Made by a program: the position numbers and the translations under genes
The notes under the pieces: generated by a model
What the model saw: only the letters and a program-made list of their open reading frames with translations
The model's database searches: none
Told to the model about the DNA's origin: nothing
Shown here: positions 1 to 14,175 of the stretch, one piece after another
Layout: the number at the start of each line of letters is the position of its first letter
Position numbering within the stretch: the stretch's first letter is position 1
Origin: Rhizophagus clarus
Taxonomy: Eukaryota; Glomeromycota; Glomeromycetes; Glomerales; Glomeraceae
Direction: 5' to 3'
DNA length: 64,000 bases
Assembly: GCA_015698045.1 (NCBI GenBank)
Contig: BLAL01000244.1
Location: 744,001 to 808,000 of the forward strand

Positions 1-1546
1 AAACTAAAAAATAGATCAGAAAAGTCCATAATTTTATCGTTAATCTGGCGCAGTTATGTGCGAGGAAAATTAACAGAAATTTATAAGTAAAGTAAAAAAA
101 CCATATGGTCTATAAGTGGCTGTGTAGTATCGATCATTACGATCATTACGTAAATGGGCGTTAACCGTAAGAGAATAATAATAGTTAGTCATGATTGGTT
201 GCCATATATTTGCCAGCAATCGACCAGGTTATTGTATCGATAAACTTTATTGAATTCAGGTTTTTCTGCTTATTAATGAAAAAAAAGGAATTTTGTTTCA
301 TGTCGGTATTATCCTTAATCTATCCTTTTTTCCTATTATGATAAATTAATTATTTTTTATTTCAAAATAATTTAAAATGAATTAAAAATGAATTAGTTAT
401 GTATTATTTCTGAGACGATATAAATAAAATATTATTAAGTACGACTTCCTGTTGTGGAGAGATCGTCGTTTAGTTATTATTATTTTTGTCCATGAAGCAC
501 AAGCCATTCGGTATAATGGTAGAATGCTTTTTAACCCTAATGGAAAATTGGACAATTGGGAATATTTGAATTATTATTTACTTTATTCAGCCCAAATGTT
601 CATGATTAATTGTCATTTTTTTATTATTATAAATTATATAAAATTTGAAAATCGGGTTTGGAGTGAATTAATCCAACTAATTTATTATTTGAAGTTCAAT
701 CAATTAATATTTCTTTTAATTACCGAGTCATGATGTGCTGTGCTTTATGTATAACCATCTGTAATACAATGTTTGTTTGCCACGCGTCGCCATGTTTAAT
801 ATATTATGCCAAAACTGGTTAGAACAGAGATCGATCCTTACCCGAGAATTTATAAAAACGCGTTCATTGAAATTAAAAGTAAAAACTTACAAGTTAAAAA
901 ATTACTTTGTTCCAACTGTTTGGAAATGCAACCATTTTTGTTTTTGAGTAATTAAACACATTACATGTAAATTGTCTATCTTCAAAATATGAATGGTGCT
1001 TCACTATAATAAATTAAACTTTGTGTTACACGTCTAATTTTGTAAACTCCTAGAAGTTGCCTGATCAGTAACTGATCGACGGTGGAAAAAAATTGCCAGT
1101 TACAAACATTTCCACGGTAATTTATACAAAATTTTAATGCATCCAATTTTGTCGATTATTTTTATCTTTCCGGCTTAGGTTCACGTATTTGAGTTCCATT
1201 ATAAATTTTTTGTTGTGAACGCAAATTGTAAAAATTTTGGTTGGCAAAAAGGGTCTTTCCCTCAAAGGCAAAAAACTGCTCGTCACAAAAAAATTTTGTG
1301 ATACAACCATCGTAACACAAGACGCACCAAAATTTAAAACCTTACCATTTTTTGTTTATAACCTATACTACCAATTAAGCGCTCATCCTTCATTTTTTTC
1401 ATCCTTTACCTTTCCCTTCAATTACTTTTTAGTAGAAACACTTTTTAACACTCTTTCTTTTTTTTTTTTATATTTCAAACTTTGGCTTTTCTTTCGTAGT
1501 AAATAATATTAAAGTTTCTATTTTCAAAAAACCGGAAATAACCAGG
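1..1546. other. 5' intergenic region, no gene supported
   Basis: AT-rich DNA upstream of the neurofibromin-like gene. There is a short direct repeat of a cgatcattacg-type motif near 130-150. The last 200 bases are rich in T and CT runs, as expected for a fungal promoter and 5' leader. A 93-codon open frame at 452-733 has no recognisable domain and is not called. Confidence 0.5.
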
Positions 1547-1767
1547 ATGAACGGAGACACAAAATTAATTTTATCGTTAATAAATAGGATTAGTTTAAAG
1601 GTACTAATTTTATACTTGTTAAAAAAAAAAAAATAATTTCATTTTAAATTAATTCGAATTTCTTCATGTTTAATTCAATTATATATTGAATTTTTCTTAA
1701 ATTAATTTTAATTTTAATTTTAATTTGATTTTTTTTTTTTTTTTTATTTATTATTATTTATTTATTA

Positions 1768-1806
<39 letters not shown>

Positions 1807-4800
1807 GTTACCAGTCCATAGCGGAAAAAAACTGGAAACCCTCGAGTCGGATCCTCTTATATTACAAATTGTGAACTCTATAATTGATTTATCGAGGTTT
1901 AAACTTAGTACAATAGCAAACAATTTAACTCACTTACTGGAATCAATATCTAAGGTAACATTGAATGTCTTCTAATTTTATTGTTGATTGATTGATGTTA
2001 ACCAATTGACTGTATATATGCTTGTCAATGATCAAGTTTCAATATACGATTAAAATTTATTGGATCTATACTTTTTTTTTTTTTTTTTTTTTTTTACTAG
2101 TCTTCAGCAATGATGTTGGAAGATTTCGTACCTTTCGAAGTTTTACAGTCTCAATTATTCATATTGAAAATCTTATCGGCTTGTATGACAAGTCATTGGA
2201 AATACTATCGAGGAATGAAAAGGGAATTGGAGCAGCAACAACAACTGCAATCTAACAATGATGATACTTCATCAATATCTACACTTGTAAATCAAAATCA
2301 AAATTTTCAAAATCAACAAAGTTATCAAAATCAACAAAGTTATCAAAATCAACAGAGTTATCAAAATCAACAAGGTCAGTCAAGTCAATCAAATCATAAT
2401 AAACAATTTAAATTACCAAGATCATGGGATGATCCTCCACCATTAGAAGATTCACTTGCAAAATACATCTTAAGCGTATTATCTCGTTTTCTACATCAAA
2501 TGGCGAGTCAGGAAGATAATGCTACGGGTCAACCACAAAGTGGAAATCCTGCAGGTCCTGGTTCACCTAATAATAACTTCCCTGCCACTTCACAAGGATC
2601 ACCTGCTACATTTGATATAATAAATGACATTTATAGGAACGCTGGCCGTGTTATATTCTATATTAGTGCTTCTAATTGGAATGTTGTTTTTTCAAGAATA
2701 AGAAATCGTATTGGCTATTTAACATCTACAAATGATGAATGGCCAGAGACATCAGAATTAAAATTATTAGAATGTTCAGATTTAAATTCAAAACGTTTAT
2801 CAATGGTTCTTCAAGGTTTTTATAAATTATATTTTATTCGTTAATTTTCATGTTCTCATTTAAGATCTAGTCTATTAATATTTTTTTTTTAATTTTACAG
2901 AACTATGCGGTTCTTTTTTACATCTTAAACGATCAGCACAGACGATGATGGCGAATGTTTTACGTAAAGCTATATGGAATTGGATTGAAGTTTTCCCTGC
3001 AGAATTTGTGACTCTATGTCAAGAACAAAAACGATTAGAAGGAGGAGCTGAAATATTATTTGATTATTGTAGTAATTTAGCTGAAAACAACCCTAAGAAA
3101 AGGAACGTTTTTTGGCCATTACAGACTATGTTGTTAATATTGTGCCCTGATATATTGTTTAATGCGTCAATGTCAGACGTATCGAATTCAATGTCAAAAA
3201 AGGTAAAAAAAAAAAAAAAAAAAAAAAATTGATTTATTGCTCTAGTTCGGGGGGTTAACCCTAAACCGGCTTAGATCTACACAAATATTATTCGCTAATA
3301 ATGGTTTTAAAAATATTTTTAGGTTGCATTCCTTGACTCATTAAAACAGTCACTTAGAAAGTCAAAATTAGCCGATGTTGCCGCAGTATGTTATGTTGAC
3401 ATTTGCAAAGCATCAACTTATGTAGCAAAGAGTGATACTTCTGTATTACTTCAAATTGTTCCTGATATTGAAAATGATCTTAAAGTAAGATTCAGAATCT
3501 TATCTGATAAAATGCTTTTCTTAATTATTTATATTAACTTCATTTTACTAATTTATAATAATAATAGGCAAAATTATTCGATCCTAATAGACCGTTTATG
3601 ACCGAATCACAAATTGATCAAAAACTTATGACAGATTGTTTAACGGCCTTATTCAGATTAAATCAAGATACACTGGAATCATTAATTCCGATTTGTCTGA
3701 GCGAAAATGCTCCTAATGCTTTCAAATTAGTACTAGTTAAAAGTTGTTATGCGATAGCTTCAGAAGTAAGAGCTATATTTAAGTTGATTACTCAATAATT
3801 AAAGAAAAAAGATTTTTATTAGATTTCCGACATATTTTTTTTTTTAATTTATAGGAAAATCGATTTCCTTGGAATCCTAGTTTGTCATCTGTATATTCGA
3901 TTCTTGCCGTGCCACTTCGACAATTACTACATCAATACATTAGTTCTAAGGATAAATCTAGTGAACTCAAGAAAAAAAAGTACAAACCAGATGAATCAAA
4001 CGAAAAAACGGAAATTATTCTAAATATTATCAAGCTTTATAAATCTGATCCCATGCTTGCGCTTGCCGTAAGTTTATATTATATTATTTTTTTTCCCATT
4101 AACAAAAGTTATTTTTTCTCATATTTTCTCAATACAATGCATAGTATTATGATCCTAATCAATGCCCAGAAGAAATTCGACAAGTTATTATTGACATAGC
4201 ATTATGCGTAAATGATAATGCGATTAGGTCTATTGCAGCTGATACTTTATTGGAACTTCATAATTTAGAATATATTGAAAGATGGGGTCCTGAAGATAAA
4301 AAAATGTATAGCTTTTGGTCAATAAGGTATGTTGATATGAATAATTACTATTGTGTATTACTTTTATTAAATTGCTGGTTTTTTATTGTTAGTTCTCAAG
4401 TGATGTTATCTATTGCAAGACAAATTCTTGATTATAAAGAACGTGAAGAAAGTACGAAACATTTACTTGAACTTTTACTTCAATTATTCGTTCGTCGCAA
4501 CCTATTCTTGAAAAAGCACAAGGTAAAAATTGCTCTTGTGATTTTTTATCTTTATTTTTATTATTTTTTTTTTTTTTTTACTACAAAAAGAATTTTTTTT
4601 TATTAAGAGTTTATATCTACATTAATAGGATGAATCAACAGTCGGAATTAATGCACCTGAGCGATTTAGCTGCAATGTGGTTCTTGAAATCGCTTTACTG
4701 GTTTTATTATGTTCTCCCGATCCAGATATTTGTTCAATGTCATTAAGTTGTTTTGGACATTTTTGTCAAGAGGCACAATTTACTACAGAACTTGTGTCTG

Positions 4801-7800
4801 ATGAGATGGATGTTCAAACTGCTCCTCCAATTGCAGAAAATATGGAAATCTATTTAGAGCTGTCAGCTGCACCCATAGTTTTAGGTAATATAATATAAAA
4901 ATCATTTCTCTCGCACTTTTTTTAAAAAGAGAAAAAGGAGAAAAAGAATCATAGCTAATTTTTATTATAGGTCGTATGGCACAACAAAAGCGTATTCGTA
5001 AATTATTGCGATTAATGAAAGTGGCAACGCCTGGTAATCTCGCGTCATGGGAAGAAGCATATAAACGTTGGAAGAATCTTACTCAAATAATTGCTCGTCC
5101 TACTGAAGAGCCAGCGACAGAACCTAGCAAGTTAAAAGGAATCCCATGGAATACTCCGGGTAAAGTTGGTGGTAGTGTTGCGGTTGTTCCAGAGGTAATA
5201 TAATTTTAAAATTTTAATATATAATAAAATTTAATTGTTATATATTAAAAATTTTTTTTTTTTATTTATTTATTTTAGGCACAAAATACTGAATGGCTTA
5301 ATTATACTGGCTTTCTATCATCATTGGGGGGAGTTTGTGTTAATGAACGTCCAAATGAGTCTTTAGTAACTGAACAATCAGATCATAGAAATAATATACC
5401 TCAAGGGTCAAATTACCATTTAATGGTAGAAAAATTTGTACAGGAGATGGTGGATTTGTTAGTGTGTGATTCAGCGTATGTTCGAGAAAGTGTAAGAGAG
5501 ACACTTGGTGCTGAATTGAATACAAGACTATACGTAATTTTATTTAAATATCTTGAATCAATAGTATCCCGATTTTTTGATCCAGATGGTGAAGCAACTC
5601 CAACCGAAAGATATACACTATTTGTAGATCAAGCAATTTATGTCCTAAAACTTATTTTAGAGCGTATTCAAGACGCATCAGAAAATTTGTATACTGTTGA
5701 CCTTGGGGGTCTTGTTCTCTCTTTTGCTCGTTATCTGAATCGACTTGGTTCTGGTCAAGTCGCATTACGAATTAAAAAACGAATGTGCCAACTTGCCGAG
5801 ATCTTAATGCTTAAAAAAGATTATGTCACTCTTCGACAAGAAATTAAACTTAGAAACAGGCTTTTGGAGATTTTTATTGAATGGACTTCAGATTTTACAA
5901 TGGTACTTCTACATTTCATATTTTATATATATATATATATATATTTGAATGTTGCTAATTTTTGATTTTTACGTATTTAAAAGAAAGCGGATAGTCAAGG
6001 AAACAATGAAACATCATCAAATAAAAGTGAAAAATTGCACCGTGATTTGGATCAAACTTGTTTAAAGACAGTAGTTGCTCTTCTTCATCAATTACCATTA
6101 CAACCCTCTGATGCTGTACATGAATCGGATCTAAGTGGAGTTAAATCACGTTTATTTTATAAATATTTTTCATTCTTTATCAAGTTACTAAACCGATGTC
6201 GTATTCTCGAGGTTGATATTTTTACACTTTAAATAATAGTATCATTGTTGATAAAGATTTTTAATTAAAAATTAAAAATACTGTTTATATTAGGCTATTG
6301 ATAGCGGTACCCATTCCGCGAAAAATAATCAAGATTTACAAATGCTATTGTCAAAGGTAAATTAAATCATTTTCTTTTTTTATTCTTAAAATCCACTGCT
6401 AATTTTATTTATTATCTAATATAGTCTAAAGAATATGTTAAGGATTTGGGTCCCCTGAAAGATTACACGATTTTAGCATTAAGTAATTTACTCAGTGCAA
6501 ATGTTGATTCCGGTTTAAAATATTCATTGTCCATGGGGTATCATGAGGATACCAAGACAAGAACAGCGTTTATGCAGGTTCTTACAAATATTTTGAATCA
6601 AGGGACTGAATTTGAGGGTCTCGCAGAAAATGCAATGAAAGACCGTTATGAAAAACTTGTTGAGGTATTTGATGATATGTTAAATCAAACTAAATATTTT
6701 TTTTTTATATTATTTTATATATTTAATATAATAAATATTATTGATTATTCAGTTGGTCACCGAATCTGATCTCAATATTGCACTATCATTATGTGAAGTC
6801 TGTCCAGTTTCTGATATCGACACAGTCTCTAAAACTCTTTTAGCAGTTTTTGACTCACGAAATAAAACAATGCCTTTATTAAAGGCGATTATTGAAAAAG
6901 AAGTTATTAACACAGGTATAAATTATATTTCATTGATTTCTATTTATATATTGTATTGTTTTTTATTAACTACAAAACGTTTCACATTATGATAGAATAT
7001 GAGTCTGATTTATTCCGACGTAATTGTATGGCAACTCGTATGTTGGCTTCCTTTGCAAAAACACACGGGACAGAATATTTACGTGAAACTCTACAACCTT
7101 TGTTAAATGATCTTCTATCTAAGCCAAGTGATTTCAGTTGCGAGCTTAATCCTGACATTCTTCTCCCCGGTGAAGATGTAAATAAAAATTTACAGAATTT
7201 GAAGGCTACAGCTCAAGCATTCTTGGATGCCATCTGTGCTTCTGGTCCAAGTATGCCAAGGTATAATATGATTTAATGAATAAATATGTGTATTGTTATT
7301 TTGGTCAACAATTGAACTTTTGTTAATTTTTTCTTTAAAGAACATTCCGAGAAGTATGTCATTATATTGGTAATGCCGTCGAAGAAAAATACAAGCGAGC
7401 GAAATGCGTTACAGTAGGAGCATTTGTTTTCCTGCGTTTCTTCAATCCGGCTATAGTGTCACCGGATATTGATAATATATGCAAACCTATTGAAAATGGT
7501 AAAATTCGAAGAGCATTGTTATTAATAACCAAAGTTATTCAAAACCTCGCAAACAATGTTCTTTTCGGTGCAAAGGAACCTTTTATGATTGTTTTGAATG
7601 ACTTTTTAAATGATAATATTGTTAGAGTAACAACTTTTCTGGAAGAAATCTCCGTAAGTGTTGTAATTTCTTGATTTAATTTAAAAAAATAAAGATAATA
7701 AGGTAACTAACTCTTATTTTTTTTTTAAAAAAAAAAATAAAATCAGAAATTGCCACATGTACCTCCATTTGCAGGTGTACAATCAGGAGATAATTCTATC

Positions 7801-10800
7801 GTACGTAGATTAGAGGATTCTGAACGAAAAAATCTTCATAGATTTCTAGTTGAACACCAAGAGAAAATGGCGAAAGATCTTCAGACACGTAGAGTTAAAT
7901 CAATAAACCCATCTGCACCTGCTAATATTATGCTTGATCAGGCTCAAGCAAGTAAAAAAGCTTGGGATACAATTTCTAAACTTCTTGCGCAACTTGGCCC
8001 ACCTACAGAAAGTCAAAAGAAAGAGTTCTTGAATATTAGAAATAATCATTTTGAAACAAATCACCAACTCTTTAAAGAATTTATGAATCGAAATAAATTC
8101 CGTAATCTTGATTCTATAATATCCAAAGGAGTGTTTTATGAGGGCGGGTTTTCAAAGGTTAGCATTGAACATAATTAAATATATAAGCATTTTAGTTTAT
8201 GTATCAATAATCTTTATATTCATTATTTTGCTTTTGATCTCAATTTTAACAATTTACACAAATTATAGGAGAAACGTCGTGTCTTTTATCTAATATTACG
8301 AAGACTTGATGTAGAAGCTACTGATATGGAACTCTTGATGTATCACGTTCTTAATGTAAGTATTCGATTTAGTTTAATCAATAATGGTTTTATGCCTTTA
8401 AAATAAATCAAGCCTAATTGATTAAATATTTTAAACCTATTTAGACCATTGAACCATATATGGGACAACCATATGAACTTCTAGTGGATGTAACGATGTT
8501 TGGGGCAGCAAATGAAATACAGTTACAATGGGTTCAATCATTTATGCATATTCTTCCATTTGATGCTATGGAAAACTTTAGTTTATTATATTTTTATAAC
8601 ACGAACACTGCGTTCAAGAAATTCTCCAAAAAAATATTATTATCCCGACTTCTTTCAAGTAAAATTACTAGGAAAACGGTGTTCTTATGCAACTTGAATG
8701 AATTACATGAACATATTTCTTCATCTGAAGTTCGATTACCGAAATCAACAAGTATGTATTATATATATCCTTTATCATTTAATTTAATGCGCAACACTTT
8801 ACTTACAACATTTGTGATTTAATAGCACAACTAGATACAGATCTAAGCGTGATATACTCTCCAATAACAAGAATTTCACATTATAGGATGCAAGTACCTG
8901 TTATAATGAAAATTAGTCACGAGACTATACAAGTTTTGACGGTAAATTGCTTATATATCGCATTGGTGTATATATATATATATTTTTTTGTTTTATTAAA
9001 ATAAGTGTATTTATTTTTTTAAGACAAGAAGACAAGATTTATTTAATGGGTTAAGCAGTCAATTAAATGACGTATTTCATATTTCCGAAATCGAAGATAT
9101 TTCCCCATCCTCACATAAAAGTGATGATAATGAATTTATCATTAAACAAGATCGGGGTAGACCTCCTTTATCATTTACCAGTCCAAGAAGAGATTCAATT
9201 ATGCAAGCTATACGTGCTTCTAAAGCAAGATATCAAATAGCGAAACCAACAAACATAACTGAAAGAGTAATAAGACCAAGTGATGTTCCGGGAACATTGT
9301 TAAATATGGCCCTTTTGAACATAGGGAGTGATGATCCTAACTTGAGATTGGCGGCTTATAATTTACTTGTAGCTTTAAGTCTCATATTTAACTTTGATGT
9401 GGGCGGCCAGCTATTAGGAGCTAAAGGTTGGTGATATCATCTAAATTCATTATAGTTCATTGTTAAAATATTTGTTCTGAACCTAGATAATTCTTGTAGG
9501 ATTATGTATACCAGCAAACAACACATCATTCGTCGTCGGATTAAGCGAAAGGCTTGCGAGTTTAGTTCCCCAACTTACACCAGATTTCTTGTGTGAATTC
9601 TTTGTTGGATTTGACAAATCTAGTACTCCCTTGAAACATTTATGTCTTCAGTATATGGCACCGTGGTTAAATAACCTGGCACAATTCACTAAGAGTGGAG
9701 CAGATAGTCACAAAAACATTGATAAAACGCGAGAAATCATTAAGAACTTAATTGAACTAACAACAAAAGAAACTGAAGTATGAATTGAATTGAATTTCAT
9801 AGTTTTTATTAATGATTATTCAATACACTTTTATTAACTTTTCTACTTTTTATTAGATGTATACTGCAGTTCAGTCAAAGATATGGAATACCTTAGGAAA
9901 GGTTGATGAAATTTCAAATATAATAATTGATGAATTCGTTCAATATGCTGTTGACCATGGTATAAGTTCACCGCAATCTGAAATAGTTGCAAATACTATT
10001 GTGACTTTATCATCGGTTAACATTCGAGGAAAAATAATTGCAAAATTAAGAAAAGTATGTAACTTATATGATTTTAATTATATTAATTGTTTATTATACC
10101 TTGGTGCTAATCAATTTTGTTTGTTTCAGGTAATCGCAAGAACATCATTAAAGGCTACTAGAACTCTTACAGATAATCCTGCATGGCCAGAGATTGCTGT
10201 CTTGATACGGTTCAATTTAATGTTGTCATTTAACAGTCGTAATGTTCAGCTATATTTGCCAGAATTATTTTATATTATATCAATACTAGTGGCCACCGGT
10301 CCTCCACTTATTCGAGCCTCTATCCATGGTCTTATTGTAAATCTGGTGCAATCTCTTTGCACGTCAATGCCATTAAATGAAATTAATGTTAATAGATTAA
10401 CATTGTTGTTAACAGAATTATCTGAACCAAATTTCCGTTACTTTTTTGGCTTAAATAATGTTCCTGGTAATGCTTTTGTTATATCATCCGAATCCACACA
10501 TGATTTGCCGGATACGATGCCATTGGCTTCTTTGGAAAAAATTGTTCAAGCATTATTAGAAGTTATGGTCTGTGGTGCTGGTTCAGTTGGTAAGTTTTTT
10601 AATAAATTCTTTAAAAGCTTATAGAAAAATTTGTTTTATCTATTTATTTATTATTTTATTTTTTTTTTTAGATATGTCAAACACATGGAGAGCTCGATGG
10701 ATGGGACTTGTTGCTAGTACAGCATTTCAACATAATCCGGCGGTACAGCCGAGGGCATTCGTAACACTTGGTTGTCTTGCACGTGAAGAAGTTGATGATG

Positions 10801-11964
10801 ATTTGTTATACCAAATATTAGTTGCTTTAAGAGGAGCTTTGGCAATGTTTACAGAGAATGATTGTTCACTTATAATTAGCATTGTGATGTGTCTTACGAA
10901 CATTGTAGAAAATTTACCCGCTGACTGTCGATATCTACAATCGTTGTTCTGGTTAGCGATGGCGCTCGTTCAAATAAGTCATATTCCTGTATTCCCAAGT
11001 GCAATCAATTTATTAAATGTAGTTCTAAAAGCATTAGATGTCAATGGTTTCTTTGCAGAAGAGGATATTGCAACGGTTCTTTTAAGAGCTCGTGTCCCAC
11101 TGGAACCTATAGCAATAAATATGGATAGAGAAGCAGGTATTAACTACGAACATTTCTCATTTGCAGTCTCAGCAACACTATTAAAAGGGTTAAAAAATCC
11201 TGTCACAAAAACTGGAACAAAGGAAGTCTTGAATGCATTTTTGGACATTGCGTCTAAGGGTATTATTGGAGACCAACCCCATAGTTTAATAGATTCTAGT
11301 ACGTTAGGATATCTGGCTGCACTGTTACCAGTTTCAGCTAAAAATGCAGACATGAAAGAATTACTTTGGGTTTGTGGAATTGTTGATTCTGAAGTTGATA
11401 ACTCAGAATTAGGGACGACATATTATAAAATTTTTGAAAAACTTGATATACCAGATAATCAAACTGCTTTGCTTTTGATTTCATTGATGGTCGCCATGTT
11501 ACAAAATGCGGAACATGAGCCTGAAAGATTATTCTTATACGGTTTCTTGGCGGAAGCTGCTTCAGCTTTACCTGAAGTATTTACTTTAGTGTAAGTTTTT
11601 TTTTTAATTATATTTTTTCTCATGTTTATATTATTATTATTTGATATATTAACCCTAACCTCTAATTATTAACAATAGATATGACTCACTACTACCCAAG
11701 ATGACGCAAATAATTAATAACAGTGAAACCATCCCTATTCTCGATTCCGTTCAATCGATTTTATATACAGTGATTTCTTCCGATCTATCATCTAGCAGGA
11801 GTACAGGACGACCAAATCAATCAAATCAAATGCCTTCATATCTTGAGGAGATAGGATTTACAAATTTAATGGATTGTGGATCATTCCTAACTGTTACCAA
11901 AGAAAAAATGAAAACAAATGCATTACTAGCAAGTGAATTGGTGAATAAAATAATAAGTGGATGA
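1547..11964 (+). CDS. NF1: Neurofibromin / Ira-type Ras GTPase-activating protein, 28 exons
   Basis: Turns off Ras by stimulating GTP hydrolysis at membranes. Exons: 1547-1600, 1808-1954, 2101-2815, 2901-3202, 3323-3484, 3568-3765, 3855-4067, 4145-4326, 4393-4522, 4629-4884, 4971-5194, 5279-5902, 5984-6211, 6294-6356, 6425-6664, 6753-6915, 6996-7260, 7341-7653, 7747-8157, 8269-8355, 8445-8751, 8826-8941, 9024-9426, 9500-9777, 9857-10054, 10130-10589, 10672-11590, 11679-11964. The sum is 7944 nt, 2647 residues (human NF1 is about 2820). Similarity to human neurofibromin runs end to end. The GAP domain (about 1247-1470) has the arginine finger in LFRRN (R1308) and the signature FLRFFNPAIVSP (1419-1430). 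A Sec14-like part (about 1617-1760) and a PH-like part follow. Exon 3 encodes an Asn/Gln-rich stretch with YQNQQS repeats. The start follows from frame continuity into exon 2. The donor of intron 3 (gttttt) is weak but keeps the frame. No disabling change was seen. Confidence 0.96.
2310..2380 (+). repeat. In-frame YQNQQS repeat inside the Ras-GAP exon 3
   Basis: Four imperfect 18-bp units encode Tyr-Gln-Asn-Gln-Gln-Ser. They lie in the N-terminal low-complexity part of the neurofibromin-like protein, outside any conserved domain, and probably form a disordered linker. Confidence 0.8.
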
Positions 11965-13049
11965 ATTATTGTAATTTTCCAGGAAAAAATAAAAGGTTGT
12001 TGGTATGAATTTTAAAAAAAAAAAAACAATTATTAAAAAAAAAAAAAAAAAAAAAAAAGGAAAAGAAAAAAAAAAAAATAATAATAATTTATTATTTAAA
12101 AATTAGATTACTTTATTTATTTGTTATTTTATTTAATGATCTTGATTTATTTATTTTTATTTTATAATATTAACAAAGAATATGTTCAAAGGAATTGAAC
12201 ATTAATAAATGTGAATAAAATTATGTATTTAATATTAATTAAATAAATAAATGCGAATACATAAATGTGAAAATTGATGAAATCACATTTAAAGGTTTTG
12301 ATGTTATTATTTCGCACAAAAAATGTTTTTTATAAAGTTAAAGGCGCGATATATATTAATGAATGAAAAGGAGTGTTACTAATATACTGTTCATTAATAA
12401 GGTCATATATTTATTGAAAGTGGATAATATTAATAATATTATTATTACAAAAAATTAAGATAAAAAATATATATATATATATACAGTATACAGTATATAA
12501 TTCAATAATATGTCAGGGAAATATTATTAAAATAAGCCAATCCTTGAAGAATTCCACTTATATAAACGGATCTCATTTTCTTGAGTAATAATTATAATGA
12601 AATTTTGCACGAAAGTTCGTATTTGATTGATATTTTGTTCTTTTTTTTTTTAATTCTCATGCTATCTTCCTCACGAATGCCGGTTTCCCAATTGTTTTCA
12701 AAATCTAAAGGCGGAAAAGAGATAATTTAATTCAACTAACAAAACCCCGTCTCTTTATATTTTTCATATAAAGCTTTAGAAATAGTTACCAAAGTTGCGG
12801 AAGATTCCTTGATTTGAGATAAAAAAAAATAATATGTGGATTGGAGTTATTGTTTATCGTAGTATATATAACAAGTCACAAAAATTTCCTATTCAGTATT
12901 TTTCGTGTATTGTTGTTATACTTGTAATACGAATTCTTTAATATAACTTAATAAGTTCTCCTAAAGTTCTTGATCTAAAGATCATCTAAAAACTTGCAAC
13001 TGTAAAATCATATTCTTAGATTATAGATTACTCCTAATCGGAAATCTAT
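11965..13049. other. Intergenic, low complexity
   Basis: Contains the 3' flank of the Ras-GAP gene with long A-runs at 12014-12080 and a short (ta)n tract near 12468-12482. No coding or RNA gene was recognised. The right part abuts the 3' end of the synthase pseudogene on the - strand. Confidence 0.5.
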
Positions 13050-14175
13050 TTTACTTAGACGTATATTCATTCGATGATTGAACATGAATACCATGTTCAT
13101 TAATAATTGATCAGAAGCAATTTTGCAAGTTTCTGCTTCACCAATCAGTACAGGTATATATGAGAAGGATTTGGTACTACAGGAATATGATCTAATTGAG
13201 CTAAACGATTTTTAAGTAAATGAGTATTGAATTGTTGCAATTCACATTCTTTTGTAGATTATTCTTTCAAATATTGAATAGAAGCTTTGATTTAAACAAC
13301 AATGGCAGGCGGAAGAGAGGTGATAAAGATAAATCCAGAAGCATAAGATTTAATTATATCAATTAAAGCAGATGAACAAGCTATGTAGCCCAGAAAGCTT
13401 TACCAAGGCCCAAGAGTACCGGAGAGAATATCAACTTTCTCAACAATACTTCCATTGTTTGCATAAGGGTAATGAGCATTTAAATCAAACCTAAATGCTA
13501 AGCCACGAGGTCCGTACATTACCGATGGCATGAGCTTCATCTAAAAGTGTAATTGCACATATTTCTTGATAAATTTTTTCAATCTAACCAGATATAGAAG
13601 TGTGATAATCTTTGGTATGTGAATATCAACTAATTGTAATTTTGTTCTAGGATCATAAATCATTGTTTTTTTAGCACCTGAATGTTTTATTCCTTGAATC
13701 ATCGAAGCGTGATTTGACAAATCCGAAAAATCACACATTCTTGTAATTTTGATGCCAATTTGCTTAGTGTTGCATCATTGGTAACGTAACATGAAAGGAA
13801 ACAAGTGGCTGCAGGTCTATGATGAAGATCTGCCAATTCAACTTCAAGTTGTAAATGTAAATTACAATTACCAGCAAATGGTTGGGTATTGCCAGCAACT
13901 GCCTCATAATTGTTCAAAGTTTTCTAGATAAAAGAAAATATATATATAAATTTTAATGTACAAATTAAATTTTGATAGAATAAAATTGAAAACTTACTGC
14001 ATAGTGTCAAGAAACAAAGGATTTCTTTCTACTTCAAGATGATCATTACTGTACCAAATAGTAACTTCTTCTTCAGTATAGGCTCTTAGAAATTGGTTAA
14101 CGAGATGATTAATATTATTAAAGCATTTATAACTTTTATCCTGATGTTTTTTTCTAATTCAGAATTATGAGTATG
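13050..14175 (-). pseudogene. HEM1: 5-aminolevulinate synthase pseudogene (non-processed)
   Basis: A decayed copy of the PLP enzyme that makes 5-aminolevulinate from glycine and succinyl-CoA in mitochondria. Reading the - strand gives, in family order: the KKHQDKSYKCFNNINHLV block, [111 protein letters not shown] and TSLPPAIV. The blocks lie in different frames. The PLP-lysine block is frame-shifted (GTLG continues as PW and then a stop, with GKAF in another frame), and in-frame stops occur, so no enzyme can be made. An intron after LDTMQ (13929-13997, gtaagt...ctag) is retained, so the copy arose from DNA and not from mRNA. A working copy should exist elsewhere. Confidence 0.88.

Noticed and set aside
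452-733. 93-codon + strand frame
   Set aside because: No ATG start, no recognisable domain, AT-rich composition typical of chance frames.
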